This document shows, in pieces, positions 8,482 to 17,755 of a DNA stretch of 64,000 bases; the stretch's first letter is position 1; every line of letters begins with the position of its first letter. The stretch covers positions 1 through 64,000 of the forward strand of contig PALM01000046.1 of assembly GCA_002706365.1 (NCBI GenBank), written 5' to 3'. The position numbers and the translations under genes were made by a program. Source of the stretch: Flavobacteriales bacterium (GTDB taxonomy: Bacteria > Bacteroidota > Bacteroidia > Flavobacteriales_E > Vicingaceae). The notes beneath the pieces are model-generated. The model was given only the letters and a program-made list of their open reading frames with translations. It searched no databases and was not told the origin of the DNA.

Positions 8482-8693
8482 GACAGATCGGAAATAGTTA
8501 ATGTATCAATGTGCAGATATACCAATGTGTAAATTAAATCTGCGTAAATCTGCGAGATCAGCGGGAGAGAATTAAAAGTGCAGATTCTGAGAGTAAAATA
8601 GGGATTCTGATATTTCGGCTATCGGCTATCGGCTATCGGCTCTAGCGCACTCTAGCTGCACTCCCAACTTTAGGCACTTGAATTGCAGGAAGA
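8461..8693. other. Repeat-rich gene-free spacer
   Basis: No plausible gene. Besides the palindrome at its left end it holds two copies of CAATGTG, two adjacent AAATCTGCG copies (8536-8544 and 8546-8554) followed by AGATCAGCGGGA, and a 7-base tandem repeat further right. The mixture looks like decayed dispersed intergenic repeats between two genes whose 3' ends face each other. Confidence 0.5.
8616..8641. repeat. Tandem repeat of CGGCTAT, 3.7 copies
   Basis: Three perfect CGGCTAT units plus a partial CGGCT. Too short and without spacers to be CRISPR. Copy number could vary by slippage. Confidence 0.85.
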
Positions 8694-9179
8694 TCAATCT
8701 TCTGGAAGCTCTATCTCATCCTTCACCAGAAAGGCTGAAGGGAAATCAACTTTGAATAGCTCTAAAGCTTGAGTAGCTTTTAATCGATCGCGATAATTGC
8801 CAACCCTTACTTTGAAATTTGGCGGCTGGTAGATCAAATAGGTCATTTCACTCTGACCGTATTTATTGTAGAAACTAGTTTGTTCGTCGGTAGCTTCTTT
8901 TCTAGTTCTACCAGAGTAGATCTGAATTCTATAACCTATGCTTGTCTTCTGCTTTTTGTAGCCTTCTAAGAGTAGGTCGAGCCGACTGTCTTTTTCCACC
9001 TTAAGCTTTCCCTCTTTTGGTTTTTTCTCTTGGGCTTCCTGACTTCCCCATCCTCTATTTAGCAATGCTTCAACTTTAGCATCTGTGCTTTGCTGTTTGC
9101 TATCCTTTAATGTAGAATCTTGCTGAGCACTCAGCTGAATAGTTAGGAACAGTAATATAATGAGAGAGCTTGTTTTCAT
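8694..9179 (-). CDS. SPOR-domain exported protein
   Basis: 161 residues with signal peptide MKTSSLIILLFLTIQLSAQ, a Lys/Glu/Gln-rich linker of about 60 residues and a C-terminal SPOR domain. The domain is seen in SIGYRIQIYSGRTRKEA, then the second half TYLIYQPPNFKVRVGNYRDR, which is the typical RIQ-x-YSG and Y-x-x-PNFKVRVG pattern. SPOR domains bind glycan strands stripped of side peptides at division sites. The gene stands alone on the minus strand, divergent from the respiratory operon. In Bacteroidota such short SPOR proteins are common and not individually characterised. Confidence 0.85.
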   Translation of the reverse strand: MKTSSLIILLFLTIQLSAQQDSTLKDSKQQSTDAKVEALLNRGWGSQEAQEKKPKEGKLKVEKDSRLDLLLEGYKKQKTSIGYRIQIYSGRTRKEATDEQTSFYNKYGQSEMTYLIYQPPNFKVRVGNYRDRLKATQALELFKVDFPSAFLVKDEIELPED

Positions 9180-9269
9180 CTTTGCAAATTTGCGCGATTG
9201 TGATCTTATCTTCCAAAGATTCTGCCATAAATATACGCTGGCAAGAAGTGCATCACTTTTTTAACGTTT

Positions 9270-9288
9270 ATTTAGAAACGTTCTAAAT
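9270..9288. promoter_or_regulatory. Perfect 8-3-8 palindrome upstream of the respiratory operon, candidate operator
   Basis: ATTTAGAA-ACG-TTCTAAAT is a perfect inverted repeat with a 3-base spacer. A second, overlapping inverted repeat AACGTTT-ATTTAG-AAACGTT covers 9263-9282. The centre lies about 66 bases upstream of the -7 box, a position more typical of an activator than a repressor. It is also within reach of the divergent SPOR gene start at 9179. The cognate factor is unknown. Confidence 0.5.
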
Positions 9289-9344
9289 TAGCTTATGTGG
9301 ATTTAATTTTCCCTTAATATGGAGGGATAATAGGACTTGCATAT

Positions 9345-9352
9345 TAACTTTG
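9345..9352 (+). promoter_or_regulatory. Putative -7 promoter box (TAACTTTG) of the act-cox operon
   Basis: Exact match to the Bacteroidota -7 consensus TAnnTTTG, 61 bases before the actA start. No good TTG/TTTG -33 element stands at the expected distance, which fits with a need for an activator. The leader that follows is AT-rich. Confidence 0.55.
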
Positions 9353-9374
9353 TGTTCGTTTAAAAAAACAGATA

Positions 9375-9391
9375 TTTTTACAACTGTTTAA
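9375..9391 (+). promoter_or_regulatory. Leader motif TTTTTACAACTGTTTAA shared with a T9SS cargo gene
   Basis: Within the 5' leader of actA, 22 bases before the ATG. The same 17-mer with one difference is at 58042-58058, 15 bases before the start of the second tandem cargo gene. It may be a translation or regulatory element; it may also be coincidence in AT-rich leaders. Confidence 0.35.
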
Positions 9392-9413
9392 GGGAAGATA
9401 TAATTATCTAAGT

Positions 9414-10691
9414 ATGAATGTACTAACTGCTACCAAACTCGCTATTTCCCGCCAAGCCATAATTTTCTTATCCATTTTCACCCTATCTGGAATTGCTGCT
9501 GCATATGCGCAAAGTGATGCCGAGAAAGGGGAGAAACTGTTTAAGAGTTACTGTGCTTCATGTCACGCGCCGGGCAACAATCAATTGGTTGGACCAGGCC
9601 TAGCCGGGGTATATGATAAATACGAAAGAGAGTGGCTATACGAATGGATTAAGAATTCTACTGCTCTTATTGAGTCTGGAGATGCTGATGCGATTGCGGT
9701 ATACGAGCAATACAATAAGGTATTGATGCCTGCTCAGCCTGTGAACAATGAAGAGATCGATCAGATCCTCGCTTACGTCAAGGACTTTAACGAAAATGCT
9801 CCTGCTGAAGAAACCGCAGCTGCAACTACAACAGATGAAGGTGTTGCTGCTGAAGAGCAAGAGACCTCTCCTTGGTTTATATTGATCATCATTATTGCCC
9901 TATTGGTTGTAATCTCGATCCTGAGAAAAGTTCAGCATTCTCTTTCTATTGTTGAAGCTAAGAAAAGCGGAGAAGAGGTTGAGGAGCCAGTGAGTATGTT
10001 CCAGGGTATACTGAACTGGGGAAATAGAAATAAGAGAATTGTTGGTTTGTTGGGAATCGTATTGATTGCTCTAGTTGCTAAAGCTGGCTGGGATGCTGCC
10101 ATTGGAGTTGGTGTTTATACCGGTTATGAGCCTGAGCAACCAATCAAGTTCTCACATGAGCTTCACGCCGGAACTAACGGTATTGATTGTCAGTATTGTC
10201 ACAACAGTGCGGCCTTTAGTAAGTCGGCTGGTATCCCTTCACCAAACCTATGTATGAACTGTCATACCTATATTCAAGAAGGACCACAATATGGCAAAGA
10301 AGAGATTGGAAAGATCTATGAAGCTCTTGATTTCGATCCGGTGACTAAGACTTACGGACCGAATACCAAGCCTATTAAGTGGATCAAGGTTCACAACTTA
10401 CCTGACCACGTTTATTTCAACCACTCTCAGCACGTTACTGTAGGTAAGATCGCATGTCAGAAATGTCACGGACCGGTTGAGACTTATACTGTTGGTAAGC
10501 AGCACGAGCCTCTTACTATGGGATGGTGTATTAACTGTCACAGAGAGACGAAAGTACAGATGGATGGAAACGGTTATTACGACGAGATCCACAATAGATT
10601 ACCAGAAGAACTTAAGAAAGAGTATTTGGAGAACGGAACAATTACAGTTTCGGAGCTTGGCGGTATTGAATGTGCTAAGTGCCACTATTAA
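9414..10691 (+). CDS. actA: Alternative complex III subunit ActA, multihaem cytochrome c
   Basis: 425 residues. A signal peptide or anchor is followed by a monohaem cytochrome c domain (CASCH, 47-51). After an Ala/Glu-rich linker come membrane helices at about 153-171 and 208-225, then a pentahaem domain with CQYCH (259), CMNCH (280), CQKCH (348), CINCH (372) and CAKCH (420). That gives six CxxCH sites in all. Alternative complex III takes electrons from menaquinol and passes them to the aa3 oxidase; ActA carries the haem wire with ActE. It is the first gene of a colinear actABCDEF-coxBA set. Confidence 0.92.
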   Translation: MNVLTATKLAISRQAIIFLSIFTLSGIAAAYAQSDAEKGEKLFKSYCASCHAPGNNQLVGPGLAGVYDKYEREWLYEWIKNSTALIESGDADAIAVYEQYNKVLMPAQPVNNEEIDQILAYVKDFNENAPAEETAAATTTDEGVAAEEQETSPWFILIIIIALLVVISILRKVQHSLSIVEAKKSGEEVEEPVSMFQGILNWGNRNKRIVGLLGIVLIALVAKAGWDAAIGVGVYTGYEPEQPIKFSHELHAGTNGIDCQYCHNSAAFSKSAGIPSPNLCMNCHTYIQEGPQYGKEEIGKIYEALDFDPVTKTYGPNTKPIKWIKVHNLPDHVYFNHSQHVTVGKIACQKCHGPVETYTVGKQHEPLTMGWCINCHRETKVQMDGNGYYDEIHNRLPEELKKEYLENGTITVSELGGIECAKCHY

Positions 10692-10735
10692 TTATTCCCG
10701 ATAACGAAAAAGAACATTTTCAAGCAATATAGCTT

Positions 10736-13700
10736 ATGTCTAACAACATAAAATACTGGAAAGGAGTAGAGGAGTTAAACCAAACTCCTGATTTTAAAGC
10801 AGCCGAAAAAAAGGAGTTTGCCGAGTATTTGCCGGTAGAAGACTTTGTTGGTGATAAGAGTTTAATGGAAGGCTCAAAAACCAGTCGTAGAGATTTCCTA
10901 AAATACCTCGGCTTTGGTGTTACTGCTGCTTCATTGGCGGCCTGTGAAACACCAGTGCAAAGAGTTATTCCTCATGTAGTAAAGACCGACAAGACCAATC
11001 CAGGTGTTGCCAACTATTATGCAACTGCCTATAATGATGGCAACGACTATGCAGATATCGTAGTTAAGACCAGAGAAGGTCGTCCGATCAAGATTGAAGG
11101 AAATAAGCTTTCTGCTTTTTCAGGTGGTGGAGTTAATGCTAGAATTAACTCATCTGTTCTTTCTTTATATGATGGTCAGAGATTAAAAGCTCCAAGGATA
11201 GCTGGTAATGAAGTAAGCTGGTCGGCATTCGATAAGGATGTTGAAGGTAAGCTTCAAGCTGCTCTTAATGGAGGAGGAAAAGTTAGAATCCTTACAAACT
11301 CTATAAGCAGTCCATCTACGCTCAAGCTAATCGCAAATTTCCAGGAGAAATATCCTGATGCAGATATCCAGCATATCAATTACGATGCTGCTTCTTTCAG
11401 CGGAGCGCTTTCGGCAAATGAAGAAGCTTTCGGTAAAAGAGCACTTCCTTCTTATCATTTGAATAAAGCGAAGTCTATTGTAAGTATCGGAGGCGACTTC
11501 TTGAATACCTTCCCTAATTCTGTGATGCTTGCTAAGCAATACGCTCAAGGAAGAAATCCAGAGAAAGGGTGGATGTCTAAGCATTTCCAATTTGAAAGTT
11601 CTATGTCGCTTACAGGCTCTAACGCCGATGTAAGAGTACCGATCAGACCTTCTGAGCATGCTGCAGTGCTATTAGCGCTTTACAATCATGTTGCTGAGGT
11701 AACTGGAGGAAGCAAAGTGTCTTCTTCAAGTTCAGCTTATGAAGAGAAAGTAAAGCAAGCTGCACAGCATCTGATCGCCAATAAAGGAAAGTCAATCCTT
11801 TTTGTCGGTTCTAACGACAGAAATATGCAATTGATGGCAATCGCCATTAATCAAGCACTTGGTAACTACGGTAAGACAATTGATAAGGATCTCACGATCA
11901 ATTTGAAGAAAGGTGACGATAATAAAGTGAAAGCTTTGGTATCTGAGCTAAATTCAGGTACTGTTGATGCTTTGATCGTTGATGGAGTTAATCCAGCTTA
12001 CTCACTGCCATCTCAATTGAAGTTTGCCGAAGCTATGGGCAAGGCAAAAATGAGTGTTGTATTTGCCAATCGTGCCAACGAAACTACGGCTGCAGCATCA
12101 CACCTTGCCGCTTCTAATCATTATCTTGAGTCGTGGAACGATGATAATCCACAAGTTGGAACATATAGCCTAACTCAGCCTACGATCACTCCTCTTTTTG
12201 ATACAAGACAGATGCAAGATTGTCTATTGAAGTGGATGGGTGAAGACAAGACATATTACGATTTCATTAGAGAGAATTGGATTGCTACTAGTGGCATGGC
12301 TGCTGGTCCGGCATTCGACGAATTTTGGAATACTACACTTCAAAATGGCACATATAAAACAGATGCAGCAGCAGCTGCTGTTGAAAGTGAGCCTAAGGCG
12401 ATTGATGCAGTATCAGTAGCCAGAAGTATTGGTAAACAAGCTACTGGAGAGTGGGAAATCGAATTCTATCAGAAGACCGGTATTGGTGATGGAAATCAAG
12501 CTCATAACCCATGGTTACAAGAGTTGCCAGATCCGATCTCAAAGATCACTTGGGACAACTACATCGCCATGAACCCTACAGACGCTAGGGAAATGGGATT
12601 TGCCACTGAATATGGCGAGCAGAAAGATGCCAATACGGTGAACATCACGATCAATGGACAAACTTTCGAGAATGTACCTGTAATTGCACAACCTGGTCAG
12701 GCTAGAAAGTCGCTTTCAGTTGCTGTGGGTTACGGACAAACCATTGGTAAAGAGAATGAAGTGATTGGCTTCAATGTATTCCCTGCAATGAATTACAAAG
12801 GGGGAGAGGTTGCCAACTACACTGCAGAGGTGAAGTTGGAAGATGCTGATGGAAAATATCAGATCGCAACAACTCAGACTCACCAAACCATTATGGGAAG
12901 GGATTCTGTAGTAAGAGAAACATCTTTCTCAACATACCAGAGCGGAGATAAGGAAAAATTCAACCCAGAGCATACGATCGCTACTCATAAAGGTGAGATG
13001 AGCGTAAACAAAGTAGACCTTTGGGCATCACATCCAGTTGCTGCAGCAGGTCACCACTGGGGAATGACAATCGACTTGAACTCATGTATTGGTTGTGGTT
13101 CTTGTGTGACTTCATGTACATCAGAGAACAACGTTCCTGTTGTAGGTAAAGATGAAGTAAGAAGATCTAGAGAAATGCACTGGATCAGAATCGATCGTTA
13201 CTTCAGCAGTAATCCAGAGGATGTAGAGAATAGAAATTACACGGAAATGGAGACTCCAGAGGACAATCCTCAGGTAGTTCACCAGCCAATGATGTGTCAG
13301 CACTGTAACCACGCCCCATGTGAGACGGTTTGTCCGGTTGCTGCCACTACCCACTCTAATGAGGGTATCAATCAAATGACATATAACCGTTGTATCGGTA
13401 CGAGATATTGTGCCAACAACTGTCCTTACAAAGTACGTCGTTTCAACTGGTTTAGCTACCAGAACTTAGACAAGTTCGCAGCCTTGAACCCATCGCAAGA
13501 TGATCTTGGAAGAATGGTATTGAACCCAGATGTGACTGTAAGAGCAAGAGGGGTAATGGAGAAATGTAGCTTGTGTATGCAGCGTATCCAAGATGGTAAG
13601 CTGACTGCCAAGAAGGAGGGACGTCCGGTAGTAGATGGCGACATCGAAACGGCATGTTCATCTGCTTGTCCTACAAACGCCATTACCTTCGGAGATTACA

Positions 13701-13831
13701 ACAATAAAGCTAGTAAAGTACTAGAAAGATCTAAGAGCGATAGAGCATTTAGAGTAATCGAAGAAGTAGGAACACAGTCGAATGTGTACTACCAAGTAAA
13801 AGTTAGAAATACCGAAACAACCAGCGCATAA
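10736..13831 (+). CDS. actB: Alternative complex III subunit ActB, molybdopterin-oxidoreductase-like/Fe-S protein with TAT signal
   Basis: 1031 residues. Near the N-terminus SRRDFLKYLGFGVTAASLAAC combines a twin-arginine signal with a lipobox. The large middle part is the cofactor-less molybdopterin-oxidoreductase-like fold. The C-terminal part is a ferredoxin-type domain with four cysteine groups: CIGCGSCVTSCTSEN, CQHCNHAPCETVCPVAATTH, CIGTRYCANNCPYKVRRFNW and CSLCMQRIQ with CSSACPTNAITF further on. This is the normal fused ActB (B1 plus B2) arrangement of Bacteroidota. It transfers electrons within complex III on the outer face of the inner membrane. The start 44 bases after actA gives MSNNIKYWKGVEEL, typical of the family. 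Confidence 0.93.
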   Translation: MSNNIKYWKGVEELNQTPDFKAAEKKEFAEYLPVEDFVGDKSLMEGSKTSRRDFLKYLGFGVTAASLAACETPVQRVIPHVVKTDKTNPGVANYYATAYNDGNDYADIVVKTREGRPIKIEGNKLSAFSGGGVNARINSSVLSLYDGQRLKAPRIAGNEVSWSAFDKDVEGKLQAALNGGGKVRILTNSISSPSTLKLIANFQEKYPDADIQHINYDAASFSGALSANEEAFGKRALPSYHLNKAKSIVSIGGDFLNTFPNSVMLAKQYAQGRNPEKGWMSKHFQFESSMSLTGSNADVRVPIRPSEHAAVLLALYNHVAEVTGGSKVSSSSSAYEEKVKQAAQHLIANKGKSILFVGSNDRNMQLMAIAINQALGNYGKTIDKDLTINLKKGDDNKVKALVSELNSGTVDALIVDGVNPAYSLPSQLKFAEAMGKAKMSVVFANRANETTAAASHLAASNHYLESWNDDNPQVGTYSLTQPTITPLFDTRQMQDCLLKWMGEDKTYYDFIRENWIATSGMAAGPAFDEFWNTTLQNGTYKTDAAAAAVESEPKAIDAVSVARSIGKQATGEWEIEFYQKTGIGDGNQAHNPWLQELPDPISKITWDNYIAMNPTDAREMGFATEYGEQKDANTVNITINGQTFENVPVIAQPGQARKSLSVAVGYGQTIGKENEVIGFNVFPAMNYKGGEVANYTAEVKLEDADGKYQIATTQTHQTIMGRDSVVRETSFSTYQSGDKEKFNPEHTIATHKGEMSVNKVDLWASHPVAAAGHHWGMTIDLNSCIGCGSCVTSCTSENNVPVVGKDEVRRSREMHWIRIDRYFSSNPEDVENRNYTEMETPEDNPQVVHQPMMCQHCNHAPCETVCPVAATTHSNEGINQMTYNRCIGTRYCANNCPYKVRRFNWFSYQNLDKFAALNPSQDDLGRMVLNPDVTVRARGVMEKCSLCMQRIQDGKLTAKKEGRPVVDGDIETACSSACPTNAITFGDYNNKASKVLERSKSDRAFRVIEEVGTQSNVYYQVKVRNTETTSA

Positions 13832-13842
13832 ACTGAGAGAGC

Positions 13843-15231
13843 ATGCATCAAGAAGCAGCAATTAGAGAACCATTAATACTAGGAGAAAAGACCTACGGTC
13901 AGATCACTGAAGATGTGATGCAACCTGTGGTTGGAAAGGCCAATCGCTCCTGGTGGATCGCATTTGGAATTTCAGCCGTTATGGCCCTTTGGGGAATCGG
14001 ATGTATCCTTTATTTATTGGGTACTGGTGTAGGTACCTGGGGATTGAACAAAACAGTGGGCTGGGCCTGGGATATCACCAACTTCGTATGGTGGGTAGGT
14101 ATTGGTCACGCCGGCACTTTGATCTCGGCAGTACTTCTATTGTTCCGTCAGAAATGGAGAATGGCGATTAACCGTTCAGCTGAAGCGATGACCATCTTTG
14201 CCGTAATGATGGCAGCGGTATGGCCGGGTATTCACATGGGTAGAATTTGGTTAGCCTATTTCGTTTTCCCATTGCCAAACCAGTTTGGTTCACTTTGGGT
14301 GAACTTCAACTCACCATTACTTTGGGATGTTTTTGCGATCAGTACATATTTCTCTGTATCGCTTGTATTCTGGTACATTGGATTGATCCCTGATTTCGCA
14401 ACGATCAGAGATAAAGTAACTCAAACTGTTCCTAAGAAGGTATATAGTTTATTGAGTTTCGGATGGACAGGTAATGCGAAGGCTTGGAACCGCTTTGAAG
14501 AGATTTCATTGGTACTTGCCGGTTTGGCAACTCCTCTTGTATTCTCTGTACACTCTATTGTAAGTATGGACTTCGCCACCTCTGTAATTCCAGGATGGCA
14601 CACGACAATTTTCCCTCCATACTTCGTTTCTGGAGCGGTATTCTCAGGATTTGCTATGGTGCAGACGCTTTTGATCATCATGCGTAAAGTGATGCATCTG
14701 GAGAACTACATTACCATTAAGCACATCGAATACATGAACATCGTAATTATCGTTACAGGTTCTATTGTTGGTGTGGCTTATCTAACAGAGCTATTCATCT
14801 CTTGGTATTCAGGTGTAGAATATGAATCATATGCATTCTTGAACAGAGCAACAGGACCTTATTGGTGGTCTTACTGGGCGATGATGACCTGTAATGTGAT
14901 CTCACCTCAGGTATTCTGGTTTAAGAAATTGAGAACTAACATCATGTTTACATTCTTCATGTCGATCATTGTGAACATCGGTATGTGGTTTGAAAGATTT
15001 GTGATCATTGTGACTTCATTGCACAGAGATTACTTGCCATCCAGTTGGACAATGTTCCACCCTACTTATGTAGATATTGGATGTTTTATCGGAACAATTG
15101 GAATCTTCTTCGTGCTATTCCTGCTCTTTGCAAGATTCTTCCCGGTATTACCATTGAACGAATTGAAAACGATCCTGAAATCATCAGGTGAACAGTATAA
15201 AAAGAACTCAGAAGACGCTACTCAACACTAA
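13843..15231 (+). CDS. actC: Alternative complex III subunit ActC, NrfD/PsrC-like quinol-binding membrane protein
   Basis: 462 residues with about ten membrane helices. Recognisable stretches are VWWVGIGHAGTLISAVLLLF, WPGIHMGRIWLAYFVFPLP and FAMVQTLLIIMRKVMHLENY. The HAGT motif and flanking acidic and His residues are those of the NrfD family, where the menaquinol site sits. It begins 11 bases after actB and ends 6 bases before actD. Related subunit ActF is encoded three genes on; the two pack as a pseudo-symmetric pair in known structures. Confidence 0.93.
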   Translation: MHQEAAIREPLILGEKTYGQITEDVMQPVVGKANRSWWIAFGISAVMALWGIGCILYLLGTGVGTWGLNKTVGWAWDITNFVWWVGIGHAGTLISAVLLLFRQKWRMAINRSAEAMTIFAVMMAAVWPGIHMGRIWLAYFVFPLPNQFGSLWVNFNSPLLWDVFAISTYFSVSLVFWYIGLIPDFATIRDKVTQTVPKKVYSLLSFGWTGNAKAWNRFEEISLVLAGLATPLVFSVHSIVSMDFATSVIPGWHTTIFPPYFVSGAVFSGFAMVQTLLIIMRKVMHLENYITIKHIEYMNIVIIVTGSIVGVAYLTELFISWYSGVEYESYAFLNRATGPYWWSYWAMMTCNVISPQVFWFKKLRTNIMFTFFMSIIVNIGMWFERFVIIVTSLHRDYLPSSWTMFHPTYVDIGCFIGTIGIFFVLFLLFARFFPVLPLNELKTILKSSGEQYKKNSEDATQH

Positions 15232-15237
15232 TTAGAT

Positions 15238-15762
15238 ATGGCAGACAAGATCATTTACGCCACTTTCGACGATGATATGGTTCTTTTGGAGAGCGCCAAG
15301 AAGCTAACTGCTAAAGGTGTTCACATTAGAGATGTATTCTCGCCTTTCCCAATCCACGGAATCGATCCTGTGATTGGTATTAAGCATACCAGACTGGCAA
15401 TTTGTGGATTCATCTACGGATTGATCGGCTTGACATTAGCCGTTTCAGGTATGTACTATTTCATGATTGTAGATTGGCCAATGAACATTGGAGGAAAGCC
15501 AAATGATTTCCTATACCAGAATATTCCGGCCTTTATTCCAATCTCTTTCGAGTTTACAGTATTGTTGGCGGCACATGGAATGGCTTTGACCTTCTTTTTA
15601 AGAAACTGGACACTTCCGGGAATCAAGCCTAGAAATCCATACCCTTATACTACCGATGATAAGTTCGTAATGGAAATTCATCCATCAGACAATGAGATCT
15701 CAACAGATGAATTGATGAGCGATCTTCAATCTACCGGTTCAATTGCTATAGAAGAAAGATAA
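15238..15762 (+). CDS. actD: Alternative complex III subunit ActD (DUF3341)
   Basis: 174 residues. A small soluble N-terminal domain (IIYATFDDDMVLLESAKKLT, then FSPFPIHGIDPVIGIKHTRL) is followed by two membrane helices at about 60-80 and 100-120. This is the standard DUF3341 layout. The protein clamps the membrane subunits and has no cofactor. The start lies six bases after actC. Confidence 0.92.
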   Translation: MADKIIYATFDDDMVLLESAKKLTAKGVHIRDVFSPFPIHGIDPVIGIKHTRLAICGFIYGLIGLTLAVSGMYYFMIVDWPMNIGGKPNDFLYQNIPAFIPISFEFTVLLAAHGMALTFFLRNWTLPGIKPRNPYPYTTDDKFVMEIHPSDNEISTDELMSDLQSTGSIAIEER

Positions 15763-15777
15763 GAGAACGAAACAACT

Positions 15778-16455
15778 ATGAAGCTACTAAAGAAATATTA
15801 TCAGATTGCAGCAGTTGGCTTGATGACAGCAGTGATGATCTCTGCTTGTGGTTCTGATCCAAACAGTCCTGGAGTAGAATACATGCCAGATATGTATCGT
15901 TCTCCTGCTATTGAGGCATATGTAGATTACAATTATCCAGATTCTTCAACAGTACGTCAGGCTCCTGAGAACTCAATTCACAGAGGCTATAAGCCGTATG
16001 CTTATCCAAATACCAATGAAGGTTACGAGATGGCGGGTGAGGACTTGAGCAATCCTTTGGATCTGAATGAAAAGACTTTGGAAGAAGGAAAAGTCCTTTA
16101 TACTAGTTTCTGTGCTCATTGTCATGGAAAGAAAGGAAAAGGAGAAGGGTCTATCACAAACGCTATCTATGGCGCTGTTCCATCTTATGCAGATGAAACG
16201 CCAAATAGAAGAGGAAATAGATCCATGTCTGAACTTAAGGAAGGACATATCTACCACACCATTATGTATGGTTTGAATGCTATGGGTCCACACTCTAGCT
16301 TGATCAGAGAAAATGATCGTTGGAAGATCGTGGCTTATGTGCAAACGCTTCAAGGGAAAGATCCTTTGAGCAACACTAGCGAAGAATCAACTGAGGAAGA
16401 TGCTATGGCTATGAATGCCGCTGACTCCACTAACACTAATGAAATTACAGAATAG
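15778..16455 (+). CDS. actE: Alternative complex III subunit ActE, monohaem cytochrome c lipoprotein
   Basis: 225 residues. A lipobox MISAC places the acylated Cys at 24. The haem site is FCAHCHGKKGKGEG (C112, C115, H116), with a likely axial Met in GLNAMGPHSS. The C-terminal 25 residues are acidic and Thr/Ser-rich and look disordered. ActE is the last haem carrier before the oxidase. It ends two bases before actF. Confidence 0.92.
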   Translation: MKLLKKYYQIAAVGLMTAVMISACGSDPNSPGVEYMPDMYRSPAIEAYVDYNYPDSSTVRQAPENSIHRGYKPYAYPNTNEGYEMAGEDLSNPLDLNEKTLEEGKVLYTSFCAHCHGKKGKGEGSITNAIYGAVPSYADETPNRRGNRSMSELKEGHIYHTIMYGLNAMGPHSSLIRENDRWKIVAYVQTLQGKDPLSNTSEESTEEDAMAMNAADSTNTNEITE

Positions 16456-16457
16456 AA

Positions 16458-17720
16458 ATGGAATTTGTTTTTAGTAAAAGAGCCAAAATCTTATTCTCAG
16501 TGCTGATGATCATTGGCGTGATTGCCATGATCGTTGGTTTCATGAATGACCACTCTAATCACCATGGTCGCTTTTGGGCGAATATATTGACCAATGGCTT
16601 CTTCTTCTTTGCGATCAGTTTGGGAGGCTTGTTCTTCCTTGCTCTGCAATATGCTACGGAAGCCAGCTACATGGTAGTATTGAAAAGGATCATTGAGTCA
16701 ATTACCCAATACATTTTTGTTGGGGCTACAGTTTTGATCATCTTCTTTATTGCTGCAAGTGCGCATTGGAATCACATCTATCACTGGATGGACAATGCAG
16801 TTTACCATGAATATGTAATGGAAAGCACTATCGGAACAGATCATCCAGAGTATGTGGATGAAATGGTGGAAGGTGCTATTGATAATGAGCATTACGATAA
16901 GATCATTGATGGCAAATCAGCTTATTTGAATCTGCCGTTCTTCTGGATTAGAACGCTCTTATATCTTGGAGTATGGTGTTTCTTCGCCTACTTCTTCAGA
17001 AAACGTTCACTCATGGAAGATGAGATCGGAGGTACGAAGATCCACCTCAAGAATATGGGCTATGCGGCCATCTTCTTGGTGTTCTTTGCCTTTACTTCAT
17101 CAACTGCTGCATGGGATTGGATCATGTCTATTGATACACACTGGTTCAGTACATTATTTGGATGGTATGTATTCTCGGGAATCTGGGTGAGCTTTATGAT
17201 CTTCTTGGTACTCTTTACCATTTGGTTGAGAGGTAGAGGTTTTGTTCCTTTTGTGAATGATAGTCATATCCACGATATCGGAAAATGGATGTTTGCAATT
17301 AGTTTCTTGTGGACATACCTATGGTTCTCTCAGTTCATGTTGATCTGGTATTCAGATATTCCTGAAGAGGTTACATATTATGTGCAGAGAATCACTGAAT
17401 ATAAAGGACTGTTCTTCGGAATCTTCTTCACCAATTTCGTATTCCCAATGGTGATCTTGATGTCGAGAGATGCGAAAAGAACAATAGGATATTTGATCTT
17501 TGTGGGAGTAGTGATCTTCTTTGGACACTGGCTTGATGTTTATATGATGATCTTCCCTGGTGGAGTAGGTGGTGAGCTTCATATTGGATTTATGGAAATT
17601 GGAATGTTCCTTGGCTTCCTTGGCTTGTTCCTATACACTGTATTCAACTCATTGAGTAAAGCACCAATTTTGGTGAAGAATCACCCATTCCTTGAAGAAA
17701 GCAAGCATTTGCATATTTAA
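16458..17720 (+). CDS. actF: Alternative complex III subunit ActF, quinol-binding membrane protein 2
   Basis: 420 residues, about ten membrane helices. Features of the family are GGLFFLALQYATEASYMVVL, HWNHIYHWMD, SSTAAWDWIMSIDTHWFSTL and FGHWLDVYMMIFPG. It is the NrfD-like partner of ActC. A 35-base gap separates it from coxB, too short for a separate promoter and terminator, so the oxidase genes are probably co-transcribed. Confidence 0.92.
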   Translation: MEFVFSKRAKILFSVLMIIGVIAMIVGFMNDHSNHHGRFWANILTNGFFFFAISLGGLFFLALQYATEASYMVVLKRIIESITQYIFVGATVLIIFFIAASAHWNHIYHWMDNAVYHEYVMESTIGTDHPEYVDEMVEGAIDNEHYDKIIDGKSAYLNLPFFWIRTLLYLGVWCFFAYFFRKRSLMEDEIGGTKIHLKNMGYAAIFLVFFAFTSSTAAWDWIMSIDTHWFSTLFGWYVFSGIWVSFMIFLVLFTIWLRGRGFVPFVNDSHIHDIGKWMFAISFLWTYLWFSQFMLIWYSDIPEEVTYYVQRITEYKGLFFGIFFTNFVFPMVILMSRDAKRTIGYLIFVGVVIFFGHWLDVYMMIFPGGVGGELHIGFMEIGMFLGFLGLFLYTVFNSLSKAPILVKNHPFLEESKHLHI

Positions 17721-17755
17721 TTGAACAAGAATTAGAATAAAAGACCGTAGCTATA

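Noticed and set aside
8616-8641. Short regular repeats considered as a CRISPR remnant
   Set aside because: Unit of seven bases with no spacers and no cas genes.
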